The notes: generated by a model not told the origin, from the letters alone. Numbered from the stretch's first letter, positions 45,512 to 55,526 are shown. The stretch: DNA of 64,000 bases from an uncultured bacterium (GCA_900550295.1 URRM01000001.1:1-64000), one strand, 5' to 3'. Program-made: numbers and translations.

Positions 45512-47758
45512 ATGAGAATATTCGAGGTTAAAAATAACCTGGTAAAAATTTTTTATGAAACAAGTGACAACTTGTTCTTATCCGGATTTGTAATGATTAA
45601 GGATAGCAGAGAATCTTACATTGGTCAGATTATGCACCTGGAATCAAGCAAACACGGTAATGTTGCTATTGCCAAAATTATTTTTAACATCACAGAAGAA
45701 GGCGTTATCACTACATATTCGGGCTCAATTCCTGCAATAAATAGTGCTATTTCTAACATCAATTCCGTTGATTTCCTTAAACTTATACAAGGTCAAACCC
45801 CAATTTTAATAGGTGAATTCATAGATAACGATATTTTGGTTTCACTTGATAAAAGTTTTCTTGAAAATAAATTAGTTATTTGTTCCGAAAATCAAGAAAA
45901 CTCTGATTTAATGATTAAAACATTAAATCAACAAATTAAAAATTACAGCAAAAAGACTGTCATCATTGATACTGACGGGGAAAGCATTTTTGATAAAAAT
46001 ACTTTCATAATGGGTGAAAATTTTCGTCTTCCGATAAACAATCAGTTAATCAACTTTATTTATGAAAACGGATTAGATTTTAAAAGCGCACGAAGCAAAG
46101 CTATTTTGCAAGAAACTTTTTTAGAAATTCAATATTACTTGTCAAGCCTAGAAGAGCCTTATATTCCAGTTAAAAAGTTTATTGATATTCTTGAAAAACA
46201 ATACGAAAATTCAAAACTTCCTGAGCTCGTACTACTTAAAAATGCTCTGGTAAGATTTGATGAAGCCGGTATTTTTGCAAGAAATTTACTTGAATACAAA
46301 AATGTTTTTGAATCATTACTTCAAAACCAAACAACAGTTATAAACATTGCAAATGTCGATGAATCAATCCAAAGGGAAACTATATCTTACATCTACAATG
46401 TTCTTTCAGGTTTTTCAGAAGATTTTTATGTATTTGTAAAATTAAACAATGCAAATTCAGACAAAAAATTATTAAAACAAATATTCTCAAACTCAAATAT
46501 ATACTCAATTACGAATTGTTCCTATTCGTACAAATACTTAACAGAATTAAAGAAAATTTCAAAAGACTTAATTCTGTTTACCCCTTTGTTGCAACAGCAA
46601 GATTTTGCAAGCTACAACACTTTCTTGACAACTTTAGGAAGAACAGAATTTGTGGTTTACGGTAAAGCAACACAATATATGCCGTTGATAATTAAATTAT
46701 CGGAAAAAGCTCGTATTACAAGAACTGCACCACACGTATCAATGTCACAAGAAGATGCGCAAAGAATGGTTCAAAACCAATTAAAAGAACAACAACGACG
46801 TTATGAAGCTGAAAAGGTTCAGCAAGAAGCCTACAATCAGCAACAACAAATGACTCAACAAATGTTCCAACAACAAATGGCACAGATGGTTTATCCGCAA
46901 ATGTACCCACAACAACCGCAGATATTCTATCCGCAACAACCGCCAATTTTCCCTCAACCGCAAATGTTTGCACAACCTATGTATAATCAACCATATATGC
47001 AGCCATATCCTCAAATGCAACAACCATATATGGCACAACCTTTTATGCAAAATCCACAGCAACCTTTTGCAACACAACCGATTCAACCAGCACAATCGCA
47101 AACTTCACAAACTCCTCATCCACAACAAAATGTTCCTCAACAACAAGCACCTAGTGAAGTTGCACCACAAATTTTCAAATCTATAGAACCCCAAGAAATG
47201 CCTGTTGAAAATCCATCTCTGGATGTACACTCAACTCAAAATTCAAACATTATAAATGTTGATGATCCTTCTACACAACTTACTGAAGAAGATTTAGATC
47301 AAATTCAAGATGTTGATATATATGAAGATTCATCAATGCAAGAAAAAACCCCTGAAATCATTGAAGAAAATCCGTTTGAACCTCTAGAACATGAAATTCA
47401 AACAGAAGAAGATGATTCTTATTTAGACGAAATTCAACCGGATGAAAACGATATTATTGAGGAAGAAGTTTCTGATCCTGAAACAGAAGAACCTCAAGAT
47501 ATAAAAACAAAATATAACATTACAGAAGAAGATTTAAAAGAAAAAGAAGTTGTTCCTATATACCCTGCAAATACCGGCTCTAACAATATCAATGTCGAAT
47601 ACAACAAGGGTGACGTTGTAGTTCACAAAGAATTTGGAACTGGTCGTGTAGAAAAAATTATTAACTATGGCAGCAAAAAACTTTGTTCTGTATATTTTGA
47701 AGGATTAGGCAGAAGACTTCTTGATCCAACACTTTCAGAATTAAAAAAGGCTAATTAA
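45512..47758 (+). CDS. HerA-like protein without Walker A, with Gln/Pro-rich linker and UvrD-type Tudor tail
   Basis: The 748-residue protein divides into four parts. Residues 1-110 look like a HAS-type beta barrel (YIGQIMHLESSKHGNVAIAK). Residues 115-410 resemble the RecA-like core of HerA/FtsK ATPases (a KTVIIDTDGES strand and a TTVINIANVDESIQRE segment), but the P-loop GxxGxGKS is absent. Residues 425-560 are a Gln/Pro/Met/Tyr low-complexity linker and 570-680 are acidic. Residues 690-748 (GDVVVHKEFGTGRVEKI, then LGRRLLDPTLSELKKAN) resemble the RNA-polymerase-binding Tudor domain of UvrD/PcrA. I infer a DNA- or polymerase-associated scaffold. The MCE gene follows after five bases. Confidence 0.55.
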   Translation: MRIFEVKNNLVKIFYETSDNLFLSGFVMIKDSRESYIGQIMHLESSKHGNVAIAKIIFNITEEGVITTYSGSIPAINSAISNINSVDFLKLIQGQTPILIGEFIDNDILVSLDKSFLENKLVICSENQENSDLMIKTLNQQIKNYSKKTVIIDTDGESIFDKNTFIMGENFRLPINNQLINFIYENGLDFKSARSKAILQETFLEIQYYLSSLEEPYIPVKKFIDILEKQYENSKLPELVLLKNALVRFDEAGIFARNLLEYKNVFESLLQNQTTVINIANVDESIQRETISYIYNVLSGFSEDFYVFVKLNNANSDKKLLKQIFSNSNIYSITNCSYSYKYLTELKKISKDLILFTPLLQQQDFASYNTFLTTLGRTEFVVYGKATQYMPLIIKLSEKARITRTAPHVSMSQEDAQRMVQNQLKEQQRRYEAEKVQQEAYNQQQQMTQQMFQQQMAQMVYPQMYPQQPQIFYPQQPPIFPQPQMFAQPMYNQPYMQPYPQMQQPYMAQPFMQNPQQPFATQPIQPAQSQTSQTPHPQQNVPQQQAPSEVAPQIFKSIEPQEMPVENPSLDVHSTQNSNIINVDDPSTQLTEEDLDQIQDVDIYEDSSMQEKTPEIIEENPFEPLEHEIQTEEDDSYLDEIQPDENDIIEEEVSDPETEEPQDIKTKYNITEEDLKEKEVVPIYPANTGSNNINVEYNKGDVVVHKEFGTGRVEKIINYGSKKLCSVYFEGLGRRLLDPTLSELKKAN

Positions 47759-47763
47759 TATAA

Positions 47764-48384
47764 ATGAAAAATACTACTAATAACAAAACCAAATATAAAA
47801 AATTAGCACAGTTCATTGAACTTTTTATTTGGTTTTTATTATTAGTTTGCATTGTTGGAATTGGCATAGTTACAAAACATAATTACAATCAATATAAAAC
47901 ATATAAAATATTCTTACAAGATGTTGACGGTATTATTAAAGGCTCACCTGTAAGAATGATGGGTATTCACATTGGGTATGTCAGAAAAGTTAAAATCATT
48001 AATGATATGGTTTTTGTTGATTTTATAATTAATCAAAAGGGTATTGATATTCCAAAAGGCTCAATGGTAACAGTTGAATTTACAGGTCTTGGTGGTTCAA
48101 AATCTATAGAAATTTACACACCAAAAGATAAAGTTCCTGAAGGAACTCAGACTTTTGAAATTCAACAACCACGCAGAATTGGAGCAGCTTTGAGTTTATT
48201 AGACTCTATGTTAGAAAAAATTTCAGCAATTATGTTCCAATGCACAAGCTTTACAGATTCTATAAACAGAGCCTTCTCTCATTCTGAAAAGACAAATGTA
48301 GAAAAACCTGTTGGAGATATCCTTAATGATACAGATAAATGGTTGGATGACAAACAAAAGAAAATAGATAATATAAAGAACTAA
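47764..48384 (+). CDS. MCE/MlaD family membrane-anchored lipid-transfer protein
   Basis: The 206-residue protein has one N-terminal membrane helix (about 20-41) and then an MCE domain: DVDGIIKGSPVRMMGIHIGYVRKV (about 54-77), followed by FVDFIINQKGIDIPKGS and a GLGGSKSIEIY strand. MCE proteins such as MlaD form hexameric rings that carry phospholipids between membranes. The permease and ATPase partners are not adjacent; instead it follows the HerA-like gene. The C-terminal 70 residues are a helical tail ending in Lys-rich sequence. Confidence 0.88.
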   Translation: MKNTTNNKTKYKKLAQFIELFIWFLLLVCIVGIGIVTKHNYNQYKTYKIFLQDVDGIIKGSPVRMMGIHIGYVRKVKIINDMVFVDFIINQKGIDIPKGSMVTVEFTGLGGSKSIEIYTPKDKVPEGTQTFEIQQPRRIGAALSLLDSMLEKISAIMFQCTSFTDSINRAFSHSEKTNVEKPVGDILNDTDKWLDDKQKKIDNIKN

Positions 48385-48415
48385 GATATTATAATAGAAA
48401 AAGAGGTATGAATAA

Positions 48416-49066
48416 ATGAACAAAGATTTAGTAAGAATTATTGAAAATCCAGTAATATTTCAAAATTTATGTACAATGCGTGACAAACGCACTGACAGCC
48501 AAGGCGTAAGACTTGCTACAAGAAAAATTACACGTGTACTTTTGTATGAAGCTGCTAAAAATTTACCATTAGTAGAAAAAGAAATTGAAACTCCAATTAA
48601 AACAACAACATTCAAAACTATTAAAGAAGATATAAATATCATTATTTCGCCAATTTTAAGAGCTGGTCTAATCTTCACAGATGAAGCAATTGATATTTTA
48701 CCGCAAGCTTGCATCCGTCATATCGGTATGTATAGAGATGAAAAAACATTAAAACCTGTTTGGTATTACAATAAAGTACCTATGGAAGCTCCAAATCCGG
48801 AAAACTTTTACATCTACATTACAGATCCAATGCTTGCAACAGGCAACTCTTTGCTTGAAGCAATCAGACTTTATGCAGATAAGAAAATCCCTATGTCTAA
48901 CATCAAATGTATTTGTATTATGGCAGCACCGGAAGGTATTGAAAATATTCAAAGAGAATTCCCTGAAGTTGAAATTATTACAGCAGCAGTTGACGAAGGC
49001 ATAAACGAAAAAGGCTACATTGTACCAGGAATGGGCGATGCAGGTGATAGAATTTTCAATACTTAA
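48416..49066 (+). CDS. upp: Uracil phosphoribosyltransferase
   Basis: Upp salvages uracil to UMP with PRPP. The 216 residues match the family. SPILRAGLIF is near 79, the PRPP loop ITDPMLATGNSL near 138-149, and the uracil-binding ending GYIVPGMGDAGDRIF at 201-215. An AAAGAGG site lies upstream. It starts 31 bases after the MCE gene and may share its transcript. Confidence 0.96.
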   Translation: MNKDLVRIIENPVIFQNLCTMRDKRTDSQGVRLATRKITRVLLYEAAKNLPLVEKEIETPIKTTTFKTIKEDINIIISPILRAGLIFTDEAIDILPQACIRHIGMYRDEKTLKPVWYYNKVPMEAPNPENFYIYITDPMLATGNSLLEAIRLYADKKIPMSNIKCICIMAAPEGIENIQREFPEVEIITAAVDEGINEKGYIVPGMGDAGDRIFNT

Positions 49067-49116
49067 TATATCTACAAAAACATAGCTAAAAAAGTGTAAA
49101 TTCCTTATGTATCAAA

Positions 49117-49122
49117 TATAAT
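49117..49122 (+). promoter_or_regulatory. -10 element of the efflux operon
   Basis: TATAAT lies about 36 bases before the TTG start of the TolC-like gene and just ahead of its AGGAAGG ribosome-binding site at 49134-49140. Confidence 0.45.
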
Positions 49123-49152
49123 ATTGTACATAGAGGAAGGATTTAGTTTTCT

Positions 49153-50700
49153 TTGAAAAAGATTGTACAAATATTATCGATATTTTTTGTTTTATTTGCA
49201 TTATGCAATTGTGTATATGCAATAGAAGATGTGCAAAAAAATAAGAACAAAGAAGTTGTATTAAAAAAAGAAGTTAAAGAAAACGCACCAAAAGATGATT
49301 TATCCAGAATGGAAGCAAACGTTGAAATTCAAGATGGTGCAGTTTTGTCATTAGAAGATTGTATAAGAATTGCTTTAACCAACAGTCCTTCTGTAAAAAA
49401 ATATAAAAACTTGGTTAAACACGCAAACGCTATTTTAGGACAATCAAAAGCTTCTTACTTTCCATCGCTAAGCTTAGGCACAGGTTATTACGGAAAATTC
49501 AATAATAACGATGGAAATTCAACAAGTGATAACTCTTATGGTTTAAACGCATCTTTAAGTCAATTAATATTTAGTTTTGGTAAAGTTGGAACAAAAATCA
49601 AAAAAGCAAAATTGAACAAAATTGCGGCAGATTTTGATTTGAACTATGAAATAATCAGAACTATCTTTAATGTAAAAACTAATTATTATGCCGTTTTAGC
49701 AGCCACTGCTAATATGAAAGTTCAAGAGGCAAACATTTCTGTCAACGAACGTCAATATCAACAAACAAAGGCTTATTTTGAAGAAGGTTTGAAATCAAAA
49801 ATTGACTTGGTTAACGCAGAAGTTTACTTGAGTGATGCAAAAATTAACTACGTAACTGCACAAAACACTTATGATGCAGCAGTTATTGCATTAAACAACT
49901 CAATGTACATTCAAAGTTCACCAAAATATTCAATTGAAAAACTTGAATCATTTAATTTTGCAAACAAATATGCAGAAGTTACACTTAAGAACTTTGACCA
50001 AGATTTAGTTAAAAAATTTAAAGCCCCTGACCTTGCTGAAGGTGCAAGTTATCAAACAAGCGTACAGAAAAATGAATTAATTGATATTAATTATAAAGTT
50101 GAAAAATTCCCTTACACATTGAATGAATCTATTGCTTTGGCAAAAGAAAATCGTCCCGATTTGCATTCATACGTTGCAGTAAGAGATGCCTTAAAACAAG
50201 AATTAAAATATCAAAGAATTCAATATTTACCTGACTTAAAAGCAAAGGGTACTTATGGACTTAATGCTGCAAGCACGATGTCAAATTCATTCCAAGTTAC
50301 AGGAACCTTGGATTTTGCCTCAATTAACGCAATGGATATCAAATACAAAATCGAAGAAGCAAAAGCAAACTTGGATGTAGCAGATAATGCTATTGACAAA
50401 ATGGAAAAAGATATTTACTTTAGCGTACAAACAGCTTATGTAAATATGGTTCAATTAGAAAAGAAAATTCCATTAACAGAAGTTTCAGTAAAACAAACAT
50501 TTGAAAATTTAGAACTTGCAATGGGCAGATATGAAGTTGGTTTAGGCAACTTCTTAGAAGTTCAAGATGCAATTGTAAATTATAATAAAGCTCAAGAAAG
50601 CTATGTTAAATTAATCTTTGATTACAACGTAGCAAGAGCAAAAGTTGAATTAGAAATCGCAAAACTTGATAAACCTCAAGAACAAAAGGACAATAAATAG
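49153..50700 (+). CDS. TolC-like outer membrane efflux protein
   Basis: The 515-residue product is the outer-membrane channel of a tripartite pump. It starts with a signal peptide (KKIVQILSIFFVLFALCNCVYA), then contains two OEP repeats: one from about 70 (LEDCIRIALTNSPSVKKYKN) to 255, and one from about 320 (LNESIALAKENRPDLHSY) to 505. TTG 49153 is the only start that keeps the signal peptide intact. AGGAAGG lies about 13 bases before it, a long spacing. The next three genes are joined end to end and complete the pump. Confidence 0.9.
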   Translation: MKKIVQILSIFFVLFALCNCVYAIEDVQKNKNKEVVLKKEVKENAPKDDLSRMEANVEIQDGAVLSLEDCIRIALTNSPSVKKYKNLVKHANAILGQSKASYFPSLSLGTGYYGKFNNNDGNSTSDNSYGLNASLSQLIFSFGKVGTKIKKAKLNKIAADFDLNYEIIRTIFNVKTNYYAVLAATANMKVQEANISVNERQYQQTKAYFEEGLKSKIDLVNAEVYLSDAKINYVTAQNTYDAAVIALNNSMYIQSSPKYSIEKLESFNFANKYAEVTLKNFDQDLVKKFKAPDLAEGASYQTSVQKNELIDINYKVEKFPYTLNESIALAKENRPDLHSYVAVRDALKQELKYQRIQYLPDLKAKGTYGLNAASTMSNSFQVTGTLDFASINAMDIKYKIEEAKANLDVADNAIDKMEKDIYFSVQTAYVNMVQLEKKIPLTEVSVKQTFENLELAMGRYEVGLGNFLEVQDAIVNYNKAQESYVKLIFDYNVARAKVELEIAKLDKPQEQKDNK

Positions 50701-51825
50701 ATGAACAAGAAAAAAATCGCTATTGTAGCATTAATCGTAGTTGTCGTATTACTTGTTGCAATAAAAGTTATAGCAGGAAAAGCTCACAAATATAAAACTG
50801 AAAAAGCAGAAAAACATACAATTCAACAAATTGTAGAAGCTTCTGGAACTGTAAATCCTGTAAATACAGTCAGCGTAGGTTCAACTGTATCAGGTTTGAT
50901 GAAGGAGGTTTATGTTGATTTCAACTCTAAAGTTAAAGCTGGTCAATTAATCGCATTAATGGATACTAGTTTACTTCAAGCAAATGTTGATAAAGCAAGA
51001 AGTAACTATGACAAACAAAAAGCGATTACAGATAACAGTTTAAAAACTTACAACAGATACAAAAATCTTGTTGCAAGAAACTTTATGGCAAGAAGTGAAT
51101 TAGACCAAGCACAAGCTGATTATTTATCAAATAAAGCTCTTTTAAACGCAGCAAAAGCGGATTTAGAATACGCAGAACGTCAATGCTCATTCGCATACAT
51201 CTATTCACCTGTTGATGGTATTATTGTTACACGTAATGTTGATCCCGGACAACCGGTTGCGGCAAGTTTCCAAGCACCTGAATTATTCACAGTTGCAAGA
51301 GATTTAAAAGAAATGCAAATTGAAGTTAACGTTTCAGAAGCAGATATTGGTAAAATTAAAGAAGGTCAAGAAGTTGACTACACACTTGACGGATATCAAG
51401 ATGAAATATTTAAAGGTCGAGTTTCACAAGTTAGAATTTCGCCAACAACTGTTTCAAATGTTGTAACATACACAGTTGTAGTAAAAGTTGATAACGACGA
51501 CTTAAAGCTTAAACCCGGTATGACAGCAAATGTTTCTATCATCACTCAAAAGAAAGAAAATGTTCTTTGCGTTCCATCAATTGCTTTGAAATATACACCT
51601 ACAACAAAAGGTGAAATCAAACGTTATGACACACAAGGAATTTGGGTATTAAGAGGCTCAAAACCTGTAAGAGAAACTGTTGAAATAGGTGCAAGTGACG
51701 ATACTTATACAGAAATTACATCAGGAAATATTCAAGAAGGTGACAGAATCATTGTTAGCAGTGATGGAAAGTCTTCAAAACAAGACAGCAAAGATAATAG
51801 AAAACCACCAATGAGAATGTTTTAA
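50701..51825 (+). CDS. macA: MacA/HlyD-type periplasmic adaptor
   Basis: This is the periplasmic adaptor (membrane fusion protein) that links the inner-membrane ABC transporter to TolC. The 374 residues show one N-terminal membrane helix (5-24), a biotinyl-lipoyl domain (VEASGTVNPVNTVSVGS near 46-62), an alpha-hairpin (about 95-155), a second lipoyl half with YIYSPVDGIIVTRNVDPGQ (about 167-185) and a beta barrel. The ATG directly follows the stop of the TolC-like gene. Confidence 0.92.
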   Translation: MNKKKIAIVALIVVVVLLVAIKVIAGKAHKYKTEKAEKHTIQQIVEASGTVNPVNTVSVGSTVSGLMKEVYVDFNSKVKAGQLIALMDTSLLQANVDKARSNYDKQKAITDNSLKTYNRYKNLVARNFMARSELDQAQADYLSNKALLNAAKADLEYAERQCSFAYIYSPVDGIIVTRNVDPGQPVAASFQAPELFTVARDLKEMQIEVNVSEADIGKIKEGQEVDYTLDGYQDEIFKGRVSQVRISPTTVSNVVTYTVVVKVDNDDLKLKPGMTANVSIITQKKENVLCVPSIALKYTPTTKGEIKRYDTQGIWVLRGSKPVRETVEIGASDDTYTEITSGNIQEGDRIIVSSDGKSSKQDSKDNRKPPMRMF

Positions 51826-51827
51826 AA

Positions 51828-52517
51828 ATGGCACTTATTGAAGTTAAAAATATAATAAAAACATACGCAACAGGCGATAGCTCATTCAATGCCTTAAATA
51901 ATGTTTCATTGAGCATTGAAAAAGGTGAGTTTGTCGCAATTATGGGTGCCTCAGGTTCCGGTAAATCAACCTTTATGAACATGTTAGGAACTTTGGATAA
52001 ACCAAATTCCGGAAGTTATTATCTTGATGGAATTGATGTTTTAAGCCTAGATAGTGAAAGCCTTTCTGAAATTAGAAACATCAAATTAGGTTTTGTATTT
52101 CAAGGATTTAACCTAATTTCAAGAACAACAGCCCTTGAAAATGTTGAATTACCTATGATTTATAAAGGTGTCAACAAAGAAACAAGAATAAAAAAAGCAA
52201 AAGAAGCTTTAAAAATTGTAGGTTTAGAAAAGCGTGAAGACCACATGCCTAATCAAATGTCCGGCGGTCAGCAACAACGTGTTGCAATTGCAAGGGCAAT
52301 AGTAAATGATGCACCTATCATCCTTGCCGACGAACCTACAGGTAACTTGGATACTAAAACAAGTATTGAAGTAATGAATTTTTTCTGCGAATTAAACGAA
52401 AAACACGGAAAAACTATTGTTTTGGTAACTCACGAACCTGATATTGCTGAATTTTGCAAACGTGTAGTAAGATTTAAAGACGGAAACATAGTTTCTGATG
52501 AGGTGAAACGCAAATGA
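51828..52517 (+). CDS. MacB/LolD-type ABC transporter ATPase
   Basis: The ATPase subunit of the efflux pump has 229 residues. Walker A GASGSGKST is at about 39-47, the signature MSGGQQQRVAIARA near 143-156 and Walker B ILADEPTGNLD near 163-173. In E. coli MacB the ATPase and permease are one chain; here they are separate genes, like the YknY/YknZ type. The stop overlaps the permease start by four bases. Confidence 0.94.
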   Translation: MALIEVKNIIKTYATGDSSFNALNNVSLSIEKGEFVAIMGASGSGKSTFMNMLGTLDKPNSGSYYLDGIDVLSLDSESLSEIRNIKLGFVFQGFNLISRTTALENVELPMIYKGVNKETRIKKAKEALKIVGLEKREDHMPNQMSGGQQQRVAIARAIVNDAPIILADEPTGNLDTKTSIEVMNFFCELNEKHGKTIVLVTHEPDIAEFCKRVVRFKDGNIVSDEVKRK

Positions 52518-53743
52518 TAGATTTAAAAACCACCTTAAATATTGCCATTCGTTCACTAAAAATAAATAAAATGCGTTCTGCATTAACAAGCTTAGGTATC
52601 ATTATCGGTGTTTGCGCAGTAATTGTAATGCTTGCCGTTGGTACAGGTTCAAGAGAAAAAATTGCAAAAGATATGGAGTCTATGGGCAGTAATTTGCTTA
52701 TGGTTCGCTCAGCATCTGCTAAAAGCGGTGGCGTTCGTATGGGTATGGGTACTCGCCCAACACTTACTCTTAAAGATGCCGAAGCTATTGAAAGTAAAGC
52801 CAGAGGTGTTCTTGCAATTGCCCCATATTCAGCAGAAGCTAAACAATTAACGTTTGGTAATCAAAACTGGTCAACTTCAGTTGGCGGTACAACAGCACCG
52901 TATTTGTTTATCAGAAATTACGAAATTGAATCAGGAAGAAACTTCATTCCAGAGGATATAAAAAACAATACAAAAGTTGCAATTTTAGGTCAAACAGTTG
53001 CCAATGAACTTTTTGGAGATATGGATCCAATTAACAAAACTATTCGTATTGGAGGAATTCCATTTAAAGTTGTTGGATTATTAAAAACAAAAGGTCAATC
53101 AGGAATGGGGCAAGACCAAGACGATTTGGTGTTTATTCCTATTACAACAGCACAAAAGAAAGTATTTGGAACCTCTTTTCCTGGAACCGTTTCAATAATT
53201 TCTGTAAAAGCTCAGAATGACCAAATCATAGAAACGACTCAAAAAGACATTGAAGAAATTTTAAAATACAGACATCATATTGGTAAAACACAAAACAACG
53301 ATTTTGAAATAAGAAACCTTGCTCAAATGCAAGAAACTATCAAATCTTCCGCTAGAACAATGTCGTTATTTTTATTCGTAATAGCTTTTGTTTCCCTTCT
53401 TGTAGGCGGTATCGGTATTATGAATATTATGCTTGTATCTGTTACGGAAAGAACAAAAGAAATCGGTATAAGAATGGCAATCGGAGCAAAAGCAAGAGAT
53501 ATTCGAATTCAATTCTTAATTGAATCATTCTTACTTTCAATTTTTGGAGGCATAATAGGTGTTCTGCTAGGATGTGTCATCTCCGGAATTATCGGTCTGA
53601 TTGGAGCAATGCAGGTCTCAGTTTCAGCATTTTCAATCATCTTATCTTTAGGTTTTTCAGGAATTGTTGGTGTTGGTTTCGGTTATTATCCTGCCTACAA
53701 AGCCTCTCTGTTAAACCCTATTGATGCATTAAGATACGAATAA
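52514..53743 (+). CDS. MacB-type ABC transporter permease
   Basis: The 409-residue protein has the MacB/FtsX layout: one N-terminal helix with the family motif MRSALTSLGIIIGVCAVIVM (about 20-39), a large periplasmic domain (about 50-275), and three C-terminal helices (about 285-395) including GGIGIMNIMLVSVTERTKEIGIR, a motif diagnostic of MacB permeases. With the three preceding genes it forms a MacAB-TolC-type pump for antibiotics, peptides or lipids. The substrate is not evident. Confidence 0.93.
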   Translation: MIDLKTTLNIAIRSLKINKMRSALTSLGIIIGVCAVIVMLAVGTGSREKIAKDMESMGSNLLMVRSASAKSGGVRMGMGTRPTLTLKDAEAIESKARGVLAIAPYSAEAKQLTFGNQNWSTSVGGTTAPYLFIRNYEIESGRNFIPEDIKNNTKVAILGQTVANELFGDMDPINKTIRIGGIPFKVVGLLKTKGQSGMGQDQDDLVFIPITTAQKKVFGTSFPGTVSIISVKAQNDQIIETTQKDIEEILKYRHHIGKTQNNDFEIRNLAQMQETIKSSARTMSLFLFVIAFVSLLVGGIGIMNIMLVSVTERTKEIGIRMAIGAKARDIRIQFLIESFLLSIFGGIIGVLLGCVISGIIGLIGAMQVSVSAFSIILSLGFSGIVGVGFGYYPAYKASLLNPIDALRYE

Positions 53744-53753
53744 TAAAAAATAA

Positions 53754-53811
53754 GTCCCACAAATGCGGGACGTAGATTGAGCAATCAAAAGAGTTGAGGA
53801 TTTACAACTCT
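53754..53811 (+). other. Two small hairpins in the 3' region of the efflux operon
   Basis: GTCCCAC/GCGGGAC (53754-53760 with 53765-53771, one mismatch) and AGAGTTG/CAACTCT (53790-53796 with 53805-53811) precede the terminator. They may protect the 3' end, or be part of a small RNA processed from it. Confidence 0.35.
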
Positions 53812-53824
53812 ATGATAAACTATT

Positions 53825-53861
53825 AAGGCGGTCATTTCATTAGATGAAATGACCGCCTTTT
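53825..53861 (+). terminator. Strong terminator of the efflux operon
   Basis: A perfect 16-bp stem with GGCGGTCATTTCAT in its left arm (53825-53840 with 53844-53859) and a 3-base loop is followed by a short T-run. Confidence 0.88.
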
Positions 53862-53885
53862 AAAAATAATTATACTACTTTAAGA

Positions 53886-55526
53886 CTATAAAACTCTTTG
53901 TTCTTTTACTCTGTCATCAACATTAACTTCGTAGTTTTTGCCTTTAATGTTTGCTCTAAAGAAATCATCATAGTTTTTGTTGATTGATTCAAAGTTGTCT
54001 TTTACTTCTTTAAAATCTTTTTTAGATAAGATTTTATTTGATAAAATCACTTTATAATCTTTATTTAAATCAATATTTTCGAATTTACCTGTTTCTTGGT
54101 TTCTGCATTTTACAGCATCTGCATAAGAATTTTTGCTTTCGCCTTTAGCAATTTGTTCAATCATTGTTCTGTTTACTTGAAAATCAGACCATTGAATTAA
54201 TGTATTTCTTGTTGGGGCTTCTAAGTTTGATTTTACATTCTTAGAAATAATATCAACTAATTGATTACCTTTAACGTTACCAACGTTCAAGTTTTGAGAT
54301 TCAACGTCAATACCATCAAATATTTTTAATAAGTTCAAGTTAGTAGAACCTTCTTTAATTCCGCCTCTTACATAAGAAGATTGTAAAGCAACTGATGCTA
54401 AATCAGGAATTTCTTTTCTTGCTTCTTCTGCAACAGTTGAAGTTAAGAAGTTAGTTAATTCTGTATTAGCGTATCTGATTTTATCTGAATATTCCAATTC
54501 TGATGCACCATGCATTTTAACTAATGGTTTAACATCTTCTTCAAAGTTTTTATCTAAGAAAGTTTTAACCTCTTTATCCGGTGCAGAATTTTCTGTAATG
54601 TACATATTGTAACCTACATCTTCTAAATCACCATCATCATTGAATCTAAAGTTTACTGATTTAATAATTTCATTATCTTTACCTAAAGAGTTAATAATTG
54701 TTCCACCTTGTTCCGCATTATCTCTTGTATGGTCATGACCGTTCAAAATAACATTAATATTTGGAACATTTTTTTGAATCATTTTAGAAATTGGAGCACC
54801 CATATGAGAAAGCAAAACTACAGCACCTTTTGGATGTTTTTCTTTAAACGCTTCAACTTCTTTATTCAAAACAGCAAAAGTACCTTGTAAATCATCTTCT
54901 GTTAATTGAGTATCCTTTTTATTGCAGTTATCATACAATTCTGTCTTAGTTAATTTACCTTTTAAGCTTGGAATTGTAACACCCACAAACATTACATCAT
55001 GTTTAAGATTCGGATTTTTATCATCTTGAACTTCATAAACTTGTGAAGTTACAATATTTTTATGATTTTTCATCAAACCTGTTACCAATGGAGATTTTTC
55101 TAAATCAACATTAGTTACAAGAGTTTTAACAGGTTCATCTTTTAATTTATTGAATACAAATTCGTCACCGCCGTCATAACAGTGGTTTCCTAAAGAATAA
55201 ACTGTATCAAAATTATTTTTAACTATACCTTTCACAGTATTAACAACTTTTTGTAAGAAGTTTGCTTGAATATCACCATTTGAAAGTTCAGGTTTTGTCA
55301 TGTAACCTTTTTTATGAGGGTTCATAAAGAAATCACCTGCAATTGCAAACATATTCAAAGTTGATTTTTCATCAGCTTTTTTAAAGATATCGCCTTTATT
55401 TTTATCAATAGTTCCAACCAATTGAGGCAAGTTTTGAACGTTGCCATGATTATCTGACATAGCCACAATATTTACTTGAGCGGCTTTAAAACCTACTTGA
55501 GGGTAATTAAAATTAGTTAATTTCAT
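53886..55526 (-). CDS. 5'-nucleotidase/calcineurin-like metallophosphatase without signal peptide
   Basis: The 546-residue protein has the two-domain layout of the UshA/5'-nucleotidase family. Metallophosphatase motifs are SDNHGN (24-29), AGDF (63-66), GNHCYDGG (113-120), LLSHMG near 243 and NGHDHT near 263. A nucleotide-binding C-terminal domain (about 345-520) follows. Family members are normally exported, yet this one starts MKLTNFNYPQVGFKA with no signal peptide. A GGTG-type ribosome-binding site lies before ATG 55526. The substrate may be a nucleotide or sugar phosphate. Confidence 0.85.
   Translation of the reverse strand: MKLTNFNYPQVGFKAAQVNIVAMSDNHGNVQNLPQLVGTIDKNKGDIFKKADEKSTLNMFAIAGDFFMNPHKKGYMTKPELSNGDIQANFLQKVVNTVKGIVKNNFDTVYSLGNHCYDGGDEFVFNKLKDEPVKTLVTNVDLEKSPLVTGLMKNHKNIVTSQVYEVQDDKNPNLKHDVMFVGVTIPSLKGKLTKTELYDNCNKKDTQLTEDDLQGTFAVLNKEVEAFKEKHPKGAVVLLSHMGAPISKMIQKNVPNINVILNGHDHTRDNAEQGGTIINSLGKDNEIIKSVNFRFNDDGDLEDVGYNMYITENSAPDKEVKTFLDKNFEEDVKPLVKMHGASELEYSDKIRYANTELTNFLTSTVAEEARKEIPDLASVALQSSYVRGGIKEGSTNLNLLKIFDGIDVESQNLNVGNVKGNQLVDIISKNVKSNLEAPTRNTLIQWSDFQVNRTMIEQIAKGESKNSYADAVKCRNQETGKFENIDLNKDYKVILSNKILSKKDFKEVKDNFESINKNYDDFFRANIKGKNYEVNVDDRVKEQRVL

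Noticed and set aside
46716..47186. Several long frames antisense to or out of frame with the Gln/Pro-rich region of the 45512 gene
   Set aside because: The repetitive CAA/CCA codons of the real gene keep other frames open; none has start signals.
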